Below the pieces are notes generated by a model, which worked only from the letters and a program-made list of their open reading frames with translations, had not been told where the DNA came from and did no database searches. Of a stretch of 64,000 nt of DNA, positions 57,479 to 64,000 are shown in pieces. Numbering within the stretch: the first letter of the stretch is position 1; each line of letters opens with the position of its first letter. The position numbers and the translations under genes are program-made. The DNA comes from CBDHHC01 sp965263345 (lineage in GTDB: Bacteria > Pseudomonadota > Alphaproteobacteria > Rhizobiales > CBDHHC01): positions 124,001 to 188,000 of the forward strand of contig CBDHHC010000024.1 of assembly GCA_965263345.1 (NCBI GenBank), given 5' to 3'.

Positions 57479-59872
57479 CTAAGCAGCCTGATTAAGTTCC
57501 TGATTTGAATAGAATGCAAAACCAGCAGCCTTTTCATCATGCCAAACACATCTAGCATCTCTCCTTGAACCATTCTGGAAGTGGATCTTAACTTTTTGTC
57601 CTTTAGCAAGGCCATTGACAATTAGAGCCCGTAAACCAGTATCACTCTTATCAACAAGTGTTGTTTTATAAACTTGGCCATTTATTTCAATTTTAATTTC
57701 TTCATCCGTGAAAACACGTGTTGCTTTACGTCTGTTCTCGACATCTTTTGAAACATCATCTAAGAACTTTTCAACCGAAGATGAGAGTTTTTCCATGATG
57801 ATAGAAACTTGTTCTGCAGCAGTGCGGACATGTTCAGCTTCAGAATTTGTTTCTTTAAGTGCATTTGAAACCATTTCGATATTCGAAGCAGAAACACTAC
57901 TACAGTCTGAGGCCAAACTGATACTACGACTTATTTCTTTTGTAGATGCCTCTTGTTGTACAATTGCAGAAGCAACACAAGAGGCAAGGTTTGTAACTTG
58001 GCCAATAGCTTCCGAGATTGAACCAACAGATGTAACAGCATCTCCAGTAGAAGATTGTACACCACCAACTTGTTCTGCGATTTCGTCTGTAGCTTTTGCT
58101 GTTTGCTCTGATAATTGTTTTACTTCAGAAGCAACAACAGCAAAACCTTTTCCAGCATCACCAGCACGTGCAGCCTCAATGGTTGCATTTAAAGCAAGAA
58201 GGTTTGTTTGTTCGGCAATATCTCGGATAATGCCAACAACATCACCAATTTTAGCGGCTGCAGTAGAAAGATTATTAACATCATTACTTGTTGAATTTGC
58301 AGCCTCAGAGGCCTGAGTTGCAAGTGTATTGGTTTGATCTGTTTGAGTATTGATCTCACGTATTGAAGCAGATAATTGCTCTGCGGCCGATGCCACCGTC
58401 TGGACATTCTGAGATGCTTCGACAGCCGACTGTTTCGCTGAATTTGCTTGATTATCCGCATCTACAGAAACCCGTAAAAGAGTGTCTGCAGTTTTATTCA
58501 TATTTTGAGTTTCGCTAGTAATACGACCAAGAAGATCAGCAATTTCTTGTCTGAAAGAATTTATCAGAGTTTCGATAAAAGTCTGACGTTCTTTTTCTTT
58601 ACGTCTCTCATCAACGGCAACAGCTTCAAGGTTTTTTCTTTCCTTTGAATTTTCTTTAAAGACAAGAACGGCTTTTGCCATTTCACCTAACTCATCCTGT
58701 CTATTAGCTTGTTCTAGCTCAATTTCAAGGTTACCATTGGCGATGAGATTCATAGAGTTAACAAATTTGATGATAGGCTGTGTAATGGTAAGAGCAATCA
58801 AATACCCTAAAATCCCGACAACAAGAAATAAAATCAACCCAACAACTAACATGCTATTTCGCATACTATAAAGTGGAGTATTTAGCTCATCCCACCCTTG
58901 GAGTGCAAGAATGGCCCATTTTGTCCCCATAAATTCAAAGGGGATAGTATATTTTGCCAGGTCTTCATTGCGATAGCCTGTACTATGAGTGAAAGATTTT
59001 TTACCAGCTATAGCTTTATCTACAGCTTTTGTTTTAACAATGGTTTTAAGTATATCATTCGTCTTGGAGAATTTTGAGTCGTTCCTCATCAAATGATCAA
59101 TACCAACAATAACGGTTTCCCCAGTTTTGCCAAGACCCACATTAGCATTCATAATACGATTAATCTCGTCTATGGGCATTTGGAAAACCAAAACGCCAAT
59201 CCGGTTTCCGTTTTCAAAAACTGGAGTTGATATAAAACTAGCTGGAACACCATGACTAGGAGCATAAGGCTTAAAATCAAAGAATATTTGTTTACCTTCA
59301 GGTGAGCTCATTGCTGACCGGTATGCGTTTCCAAGATCAGTATTCGCCCATTTCCCGCCATTCTGGCCGAAATTGGTCGCAAAGTCTTCTTCTTTAAAGA
59401 CGGTGTAAATTAAATTACCCTGCGTATCAAAAAGAAACACATCATAATATCCGCGTGTTTCTAGGAAGGTACGAAACCAGATGTGATACTTTCCATGAAC
59501 AGCATCATATCCATCATTCGCAGGACCTTTATCAAGCTTATGTTTTTCACCCAAGGGGTTGGGATTGTTTTTAATATATGTGTTCTTAAGGGTTGCAGTC
59601 TTATCGCCAGGAACTGAGGACCAGGCAGTTGTAAAGTCTCTAATGGCTGAATGTGTATTGGGATTAGCAGAGACAATTTTTAAATCATGCCGAATAGATT
59701 CAAGATAATCCCCCAATTGGATTTTTCTGTCTACAGCAATGGATTCTAAATGTTTTTCTGCTTCACGACTGACCTGAAGAGAACCTGCCATGTAGCCATT
59801 TAAGCCCATTCCAAGTCCTGAGAACATAGAAAATAAAACAATAATAAAAGGTATTTTGGTTTTTAACTTCAT
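57479..59872 (-). CDS. Methyl-accepting chemotaxis protein with Cache sensor and C-terminal PilZ
   Basis: From M-K-L-K-T-K (59872) this receptor has 797 residues. Membrane segments at about 7-27 and 345-367 enclose a large Cache-type sensor (G-Y-Y-D-V-F-L-F-D-T-Q-G-N-L-I-Y-T). HAMP follows (about 367-420), then the MCP signalling domain with tip E-Q-T-N-L-L-A-L-N-A-T-I-E-A-A-R-A-G-D-A-G. A C-terminal PilZ domain (about 710-790) has R-R-K-A-T-R and D-K-S-D-T-G-L-R, which would bind cyclic di-GMP. Such MCP-PilZ receptors link chemotaxis to second-messenger level. Divergent from the FAD enzyme at 60256. Confidence 0.93.
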   Translation of the reverse strand: MKLKTKIPFIIVLFSMFSGLGMGLNGYMAGSLQVSREAEKHLESIAVDRKIQLGDYLESIRHDLKIVSANPNTHSAIRDFTTAWSSVPGDKTATLKNTYIKNNPNPLGEKHKLDKGPANDGYDAVHGKYHIWFRTFLETRGYYDVFLFDTQGNLIYTVFKEEDFATNFGQNGGKWANTDLGNAYRSAMSSPEGKQIFFDFKPYAPSHGVPASFISTPVFENGNRIGVLVFQMPIDEINRIMNANVGLGKTGETVIVGIDHLMRNDSKFSKTNDILKTIVKTKAVDKAIAGKKSFTHSTGYRNEDLAKYTIPFEFMGTKWAILALQGWDELNTPLYSMRNSMLVVGLILFLVVGILGYLIALTITQPIIKFVNSMNLIANGNLEIELEQANRQDELGEMAKAVLVFKENSKERKNLEAVAVDERRKEKERQTFIETLINSFRQEIADLLGRITSETQNMNKTADTLLRVSVDADNQANSAKQSAVEASQNVQTVASAAEQLSASIREINTQTDQTNTLATQASEAANSTSNDVNNLSTAAAKIGDVVGIIRDIAEQTNLLALNATIEAARAGDAGKGFAVVASEVKQLSEQTAKATDEIAEQVGGVQSSTGDAVTSVGSISEAIGQVTNLASCVASAIVQQEASTKEISRSISLASDCSSVSASNIEMVSNALKETNSEAEHVRTAAEQVSIIMEKLSSSVEKFLDDVSKDVENRRKATRVFTDEEIKIEINGQVYKTTLVDKSDTGLRALIVNGLAKGQKVKIHFQNGSRRDARCVWHDEKAAGFAFYSNQELNQAA

Positions 59873-59905
59873 ATTGCAAATCCCAGATATTTCAAAATAT
59901 AACAT

Positions 59906-60255
59906 CCATGCTGGAATATGTTTATAGGGGAGTAAGGTTAATGTGATGATAAGAAAAGAAAAATATTTTATATAAATTTTAAAATTATCTATTAATATAA
60001 AATATATTATTTATTCCGTAATATTTGGAGAATTTTTTTTTAATAAGTATATAGTTTGGGGAGTTGTGATGGATCTGTAAATATATACTATGAAGGTTAC
60101 ACAAATATTACTGGTAAGATAAATTTTACTATAAGTTCAAAATAGTATTTAAAACATAAAACTATTACTAACAAAACATAGAACGATAATATATCCTGAC
60201 TGACTAAACAGTTTAAATTATTTATTTCATATTTCAGATATGATTGAGCTGCTAA
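59906..60255. other. AT-rich divergent promoter region
   Basis: This ~350-bp region separates the minus-strand chemoreceptor and the plus-strand dehydrogenase. It must hold both promoters. It is extremely AT-rich; I cannot pick one clear -35/-10 pair, and I see no genes or hairpins. Confidence 0.45.
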
Positions 60256-61698
60256 ATGACCAATAAGCCTGTCCAAGATTATATAACACCAAACGAGACG
60301 GTTTTAAACAGTTTCGCTAAGGTCATAGGTAAACAAAATATAGTCATTAAAGAACAGGATATGCAGCCATTTTTAGTTGAATGGCGTGATCGATATTTTG
60401 GTAAAGCGGCATGTATATTATGCCCAGAAACCACTGAAGAAGTATCCCAGCTTGTGCGCATAGCAAATGATGAAAATATTGCTATCGTTCCACAAGGCGG
60501 TAATACCGGGCTAGTTGGGGGACAAATTCCTGATGAAACAGGAAAGCAAGTTGTTCTTAGTTTATCCCAGTTAAATAAAGTAAGAGATGTCTCTATTCAG
60601 AACAATACAATAATAGTAGAAGCAGGTGTAATTCTAGAAGACATTCACAAAATTGCCTCAGAAAATGATAGGCTCTTCCCTTTAAGTTTTGGCTCAAAAG
60701 ATAAATGCCAAATAGGAGGGAACCTAGCGACAAATGCAGGAGGGTTAGCTGTTCTCAATTATGGTACCGCTCGTGATCTTGTTTTAGGTTTGGAGGTTGT
60801 GCTTTCAGATGGACAGATCTGGGATGGCCTACGAACTTTAAGAAAAGATAATACTGGCTATAGTCTGAAAGACCTGTTTATTGGTTCTGAAGGAACATTG
60901 GGAATTATTACAGCAGCTGTGCTAAAACTCTATCCCAAACCCGTAGAAGAGGTGACAGCCTTTATTGGTCTAAGAAGCCTGGAAGATGTGCCAAGGTTAT
61001 ATTCATTAAGTATGGCATGTGGAGGGCAAAAACTAACAGCATTTGAAATGCTACCACATATTGCACTGGAATTTATTTTAAAGCATCTTGAGAATACAGC
61101 CGCGCCCCTCAAAGATTCATATCCATGGTATGTTTTATTAAAACTCTCAGGCATGAGAGCAAATGGGCAAGCTAGATTAATAGCACAAACCATTATTAAT
61201 GAGGGTCTTTCAGAAGAATATATTGGTGAGGGGACAATTGCCTGGACAGATGAGCAATCCGAAGAATTGTGGAGGATGCGCTCAAATATGTCACGTGTCC
61301 AAAAAAATGAAGGCGGGAGTATTAAACATGATATCTCTGTTCCAATAGCAAAAATTCCTGAATTTATCACAAGAGCCAACGACTTGATTGAATTAATGAT
61401 CCCCGGCGCTCGTCCTGTCCCATTTGGACATTTCGGTGATGGTAATATCCACTATAATATCAGCCAACCAATTGGCATGGATAAGGAGATCTTTCTAAAA
61501 AAATGGGAAGAAGTAAACATTGCCATTCACGAGATTGTTGTGGATATGGGAGGCGCAATCAGTGCGGAACATGGAATAGGTCAAATGAAGCGTGATCTAT
61601 TAAAACAAACAAAAAGTGAAGTCGAGATAAAACTAATGGAAGACATAAAGAACCTTCTTGATCCAAAATACATTTTAAACCCAGGTAAAGTATTATAA
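60256..61698 (+). CDS. FAD-linked D-2-hydroxyacid dehydrogenase (D-2-hydroxyglutarate/lactate type)
   Basis: This 480-residue enzyme of the GlcD/D2HGDH group has an FAD PCMH domain (about 45-230) with I-V-P-Q-G-G-N-T-G-L-V-G-G near 80 and Q-I-G-G-N-L-A-T-N-A-G-G near 155. The cap domain ends with G-H-F-G-D-G-N-I-H-Y-N near 400 (metal and substrate His) and S-A-E-H-G-I-G near 437. The G-N-T-G-L and G-H-F-G-D-G-N motifs fit D-2-hydroxyglutarate or D-lactate dehydrogenases. Electrons would go to ETF or quinone. The exact substrate is not decided by sequence. Confidence 0.92.
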   Translation: MTNKPVQDYITPNETVLNSFAKVIGKQNIVIKEQDMQPFLVEWRDRYFGKAACILCPETTEEVSQLVRIANDENIAIVPQGGNTGLVGGQIPDETGKQVVLSLSQLNKVRDVSIQNNTIIVEAGVILEDIHKIASENDRLFPLSFGSKDKCQIGGNLATNAGGLAVLNYGTARDLVLGLEVVLSDGQIWDGLRTLRKDNTGYSLKDLFIGSEGTLGIITAAVLKLYPKPVEEVTAFIGLRSLEDVPRLYSLSMACGGQKLTAFEMLPHIALEFILKHLENTAAPLKDSYPWYVLLKLSGMRANGQARLIAQTIINEGLSEEYIGEGTIAWTDEQSEELWRMRSNMSRVQKNEGGSIKHDISVPIAKIPEFITRANDLIELMIPGARPVPFGHFGDGNIHYNISQPIGMDKEIFLKKWEEVNIAIHEIVVDMGGAISAEHGIGQMKRDLLKQTKSEVEIKLMEDIKNLLDPKYILNPGKVL

Positions 61699-61838
61699 AA
61701 TAACACTTTAAATATTGCTCAGAAAAAACTAAAACATCGGTATTTTTCTTAATTTTCCTATCTATAGCGCCACAGACTGGTCACGATCTTAATAAATATT
61801 ACATTTATGATTATGAGTGGGTGGTGAGATTTTAAGTT

Positions 61839-62270
61839 ATGATATTTAGAAAACAATTTAGATGTCCAGCATGTCAGAAACTGGAACCGTTACCAAAAAT
61901 TGAATTTGGAGTTTATGAACATACATGTGGCTCATGTTATGAAACTTTGAAATTAAAATATGCAGTATGGTATGTATTTCTTGATATTATAATATTATCT
62001 TGCGCTTTCTTTGGTGCTTTCCTTCTTTTAGATCACTATTTTGCAACCTATTGGTGGGGATATAAAATTCTAGCTGCTGTAATTATACTCTGCCCAATTT
62101 TAAAGATTACTGAGAGTGTGCTGCAGAAGATTAGCCCTGGCATTGATATTACTGTGAAACTTGCAACACAAAAACAAGTCGAATGGCGTCAACATGAATT
62201 GATAATATGGGATGAGAAACCACTATTATTAAGTCCTCCAAAATCTGATGCAGAACCGCAGCCGAAATAA
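61839..62270 (+). CDS. Zinc-ribbon two-helix membrane protein
   Basis: This 143-residue protein has a CxxC zinc ribbon (C9-x-x-C12 and C30-x-x-C33) followed by two membrane segments (about 42-65 and 72-92) and a C-terminal tail rich in Pro. No named family. It is convergent with ccmH (31 nt between the stop codons). Confidence 0.65.
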   Translation: MIFRKQFRCPACQKLEPLPKIEFGVYEHTCGSCYETLKLKYAVWYVFLDIIILSCAFFGAFLLLDHYFATYWWGYKILAAVIILCPILKITESVLQKISPGIDITVKLATQKQVEWRQHELIIWDEKPLLLSPPKSDAEPQPK

Positions 62271-62300
62271 AAAAACGAGTTCCGATTTTGTGATATTATC

Positions 62301-62789
62301 TTACGAAGTTTCTTGCATGAGTTTTTGGAGTCTTTTATTTTCTTCATCAGATAAATCTGCTTGAACAGTATCTTCTGCAACTTTATTTGTTCTAAAGACT
62401 TTCCATGTAAGGAAGGCTCCGAGTATCAAAAAAAGAACAGGACTAAGCCACAGTAATAGTGTGTGCATTCCAAAACGAGGGCGCAGAAGCACAAATTCAC
62501 CATAGCGAGCAACAATATAATCCATAACTTGAGTATCTGTATCGCCAGCCTTTAAGCGCTCGCGAACCAATAAACGTAGGTCTTTCGCTAAAGGAGCATT
62601 GGAGTCATCAATAGATTGGTTCTGACATACAAGACATCTAAGTTCCAAAGATAATTTACGCGCCCTGGTCTCCAACTTAGGGTCTTTTAAAACTTCATTG
62701 GGTTCAACAGCATGGACGGCATCAATATATGTTGTCTGAACAACAACATAGCCGACAGATATCAGTATGAGAAATATAATTGTCTTCAT
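62301..62789 (-). CDS. ccmH: Cytochrome c maturation thiol protein CcmH
   Basis: From M-K-T-I-I (62789; a longer frame starts at 62822) this is a 162-residue protein with a signal peptide or anchor (about 1-26), the redox motif L-R-C-L-V-C-Q-N-Q-S-I near 50-60 and a C-terminal membrane segment (about 108-128). CcmH keeps the apocytochrome CxxCH reduced for haem ligation. It is separated from ccmI-E-F by about 6 kb and lies on the other strand, alone. Confidence 0.93.
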   Translation of the reverse strand: MKTIIFLILISVGYVVVQTTYIDAVHAVEPNEVLKDPKLETRARKLSLELRCLVCQNQSIDDSNAPLAKDLRLLVRERLKAGDTDTQVMDYIVARYGEFVLLRPRFGMHTLLLWLSPVLFLILGAFLTWKVFRTNKVAEDTVQADLSDEENKRLQKLMQETS

Positions 62790-62917
62790 AGGATATTCTC
62801 GCTTATTCGTTCCAAGCCGCATGACGGGCCGAGTTTTATTTTTATCTTATAATAGGTCAATGTTTTCATTGAATGTAAACCTAAACAGATATCCAGCTAA
62901 AAGTGAATATATTATGT

Positions 62918-63877
62918 TCATCTTTCTTTTGGAAAAGCAGCTCTTTTAAGCCGGTCATTGATAGCTTCCCCTAATCCTGTATTCGGAATAGGCATAACAG
63001 CAATTTTATTTAAATGACCTTTATCTAAAGTTCTCAAACCGTAAAAGAGATTAGCTGCGGCTTCTTTCAAGTCACCAGATTGGCTTAGATTAAAAAAGCT
63101 GGTATTAACTTTAGGTGCGAAAGGTCCAAAAGCAAGTAAGGCTTCGTCTTGAAATATGTCTTCTGCATTTAGACGAACAGATGAATTAGGAGCATAATGA
63201 CTAGCCAATTGACCTGGTGATAATGGTTGTTGTGTTTCCTGACAATTCACAGAAATTCTATCACCAACAAGGGCTTCAATTTCATTTGTTTCAATACCAC
63301 CCGGACGCATCAATACGGCGTGTTTATCTATGCAATTGATAACCGTGGACTCAAGACCAATTTCTGTAGGCCCTCCATCTAGTATCATAAGGTTATGATT
63401 TTCAAAATCACTAGCAACATGTTCGGCTTTTGTAGGGCTGACATGTCCAGACAAGTTAGCGCTGGGAGCAGCAACAGGGCAGCCTGAAACTTTTAGTAAT
63501 TCTTGGGCAACTGGATGGTTAGGTATGCGCAAAGCAACAGTTTCAAGACCAGCGCTCACAAGGTCTGATAAGCCTGAGCCTTCTCGTTTTTTTAGGATAA
63601 GTGTGAGGGCTCCAGGCCAGAAATGTGTTGCTAGTGTATAAGCCAAATCATTAAAATGGGCCAATTTCTCTGCAATTTCGAGGTCCGATATATGAACAAT
63701 TAAAGGGTTAAACCTTGGTCTGCCTTTCATATCAAAAATTTTTGCAACAGCTTGTCCATCCCATGCATTTGCTCCCAACCCATAGACAGTTTCTGTTGGA
63801 AAAGCAACAAGTTGCCCATGGTTTAAAGCCTCAGCGGCAACACCTATGGAGGAATCTGTTGGTTCAAAAAGTTTCAT
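62918..63877 (-). CDS. tsaC: L-threonylcarbamoyladenylate synthase (TsaC/Sua5)
   Basis: This 319-residue enzyme makes threonylcarbamoyl-AMP for t6A37 in ANN-decoding tRNAs. The YrdC domain (about 10-200) has F-P-T-E-T-V-Y-G-L-G, K-x-R-P-x-x-x-P-L-I-V-H-I and P-S-A-N-L-S-G-H-V-S-P-T. The C-terminal Sua5 domain (about 220-319) starts with S-P-G-Q-L-A-S-H-Y-A-P. It is the longer Sua5-type form. Divergent from the next gene, 51 nt apart. Confidence 0.95.
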   Translation of the reverse strand: MKLFEPTDSSIGVAAEALNHGQLVAFPTETVYGLGANAWDGQAVAKIFDMKGRPRFNPLIVHISDLEIAEKLAHFNDLAYTLATHFWPGALTLILKKREGSGLSDLVSAGLETVALRIPNHPVAQELLKVSGCPVAAPSANLSGHVSPTKAEHVASDFENHNLMILDGGPTEIGLESTVINCIDKHAVLMRPGGIETNEIEALVGDRISVNCQETQQPLSPGQLASHYAPNSSVRLNAEDIFQDEALLAFGPFAPKVNTSFFNLSQSGDLKEAAANLFYGLRTLDKGHLNKIAVMPIPNTGLGEAINDRLKRAAFPKER

Positions 63878-63928
63878 ATGCTATCGTATTGGTTAATAGA
63901 GAGATTCAAGATTTCCTGAGAACAATTT

Positions 63929-64000
63929 ATGAGCACATTACTCGTTACACATCCCACTTGTCTAGATCATGATACGGGGCATGGGCATCCAGAACGTCCT
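63929..64000 (+). CDS. Histone-deacetylase-family protein, N-terminal part only
   Basis: Only the first 24 residues are in the window. They read V-T-H-P-T-C-L-D-H-D-T-G-H-G-H-P-E-R-P, the classic start of bacterial class II histone-deacetylase/acetoin-utilisation-type proteins. Such zinc amidohydrolases deacetylate polyamines or other acetylated molecules. Cut by the window end. Confidence 0.8.
   Translation, partial: MSTLLVTHPTCLDHDTGHGHPERP

Noticed and set aside
57708..58316. 202-codon plus-strand frame opposite the chemoreceptor
   Set aside because: It mirrors the MCP signalling domain in antisense; composition is Ser/Ala/Thr-rich as expected for a shadow of an Ala/Glu/Ser-rich helix.
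60930..61379. 149-codon minus-strand frame inside the dehydrogenase gene
   Set aside because: Antisense of a strongly supported enzyme with intact motifs.
1..64000. tRNA, rRNA, tmRNA or CRISPR array
   Set aside because: No cloverleaf-like sequence, conserved rRNA stretch or regularly spaced direct repeats were seen on reading both strands; a tRNAscan or Rfam run would settle this.

Overview
The window is AT-rich DNA from an alphaproteobacterium. The evidence is a Rhodobacter capsulatus-type gene transfer agent (GTA) gene cluster, tandem DUF1127 genes, a CcmI/E/F/H cytochrome c maturation set, a Coq7-type ubiquinone hydroxylase and MCP-PilZ chemoreceptors. I cannot name a genus. I found no rRNA, tRNA or CRISPR array.

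Layout. 0.1-20.4 kb is a patchwork of small operons: a CsaA-like chaperone, a TPR-hydrolase fusion, a SUKH protein, a HEAT-repeat protein, a Tat protein/ferric-reductase-like pair, a degenerate FkbM methyltransferase, a TetR-controlled membrane-protein operon with three operator-like repeats, a tandem DUF1127 duplication, several small secreted proteins, a soluble PAS-PAS chemoreceptor, a serine hydrolase and Coq7. 20.4-23.5 kb is gene-poor and holds palindromic intergenic repeats around a decayed rhuM gene. 23.5-40.7 kb is the GTA-like structural cluster, in the RcGTA order: TerS, TerL, portal, protease, capsid, g6 to g9, two tail assembly chaperones, short tape measure, g12, g13, NlpC/P60 and the TIM-barrel tail-tip protein. 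It is interrupted twice: by decayed dinD/KilA-N genes between terminase and portal, and by an opposite-strand lipoprotein gene between g10 and g10.1. A chain of three perfect stem-loops follows the capsid gene.

41-49 kb holds envelope genes: an outer-membrane beta-barrel, a DCC thiol oxidoreductase, a lipid A oxidase-like protein, lipoproteins, and a signal peptidase I homologue that has lost both catalytic residues. It also holds a phage-type lysis set of GH108 endolysin, holin-like protein and overlapping inner/outer spanins that could serve GTA release. 49-64 kb is more conserved: a PepSY protein with an OmpR/PhoP-type two-component system, a lipoprotein with a 17-kDa surface antigen-type C-terminus, ccmI-ccmE-ccmF with ccmH displaced about 6 kb, an MCP-PilZ receptor beside a HAMP-PilZ paralogue with no signalling domain, a D-2-hydroxyacid dehydrogenase, TsaC/Sua5 and the start of a histone-deacetylase-family gene.

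Candidate RNA elements are a minus-strand sRNA near 6.3 kb with an anti-Shine-Dalgarno loop, a plus-strand sRNA ending at a strong terminator at 46.1 kb, and a structured unit at 44.4-44.6 kb with an 18-codon ORF behind a near-perfect Shine-Dalgarno. All functions are read from sequence motifs and family knowledge; no database search was run.
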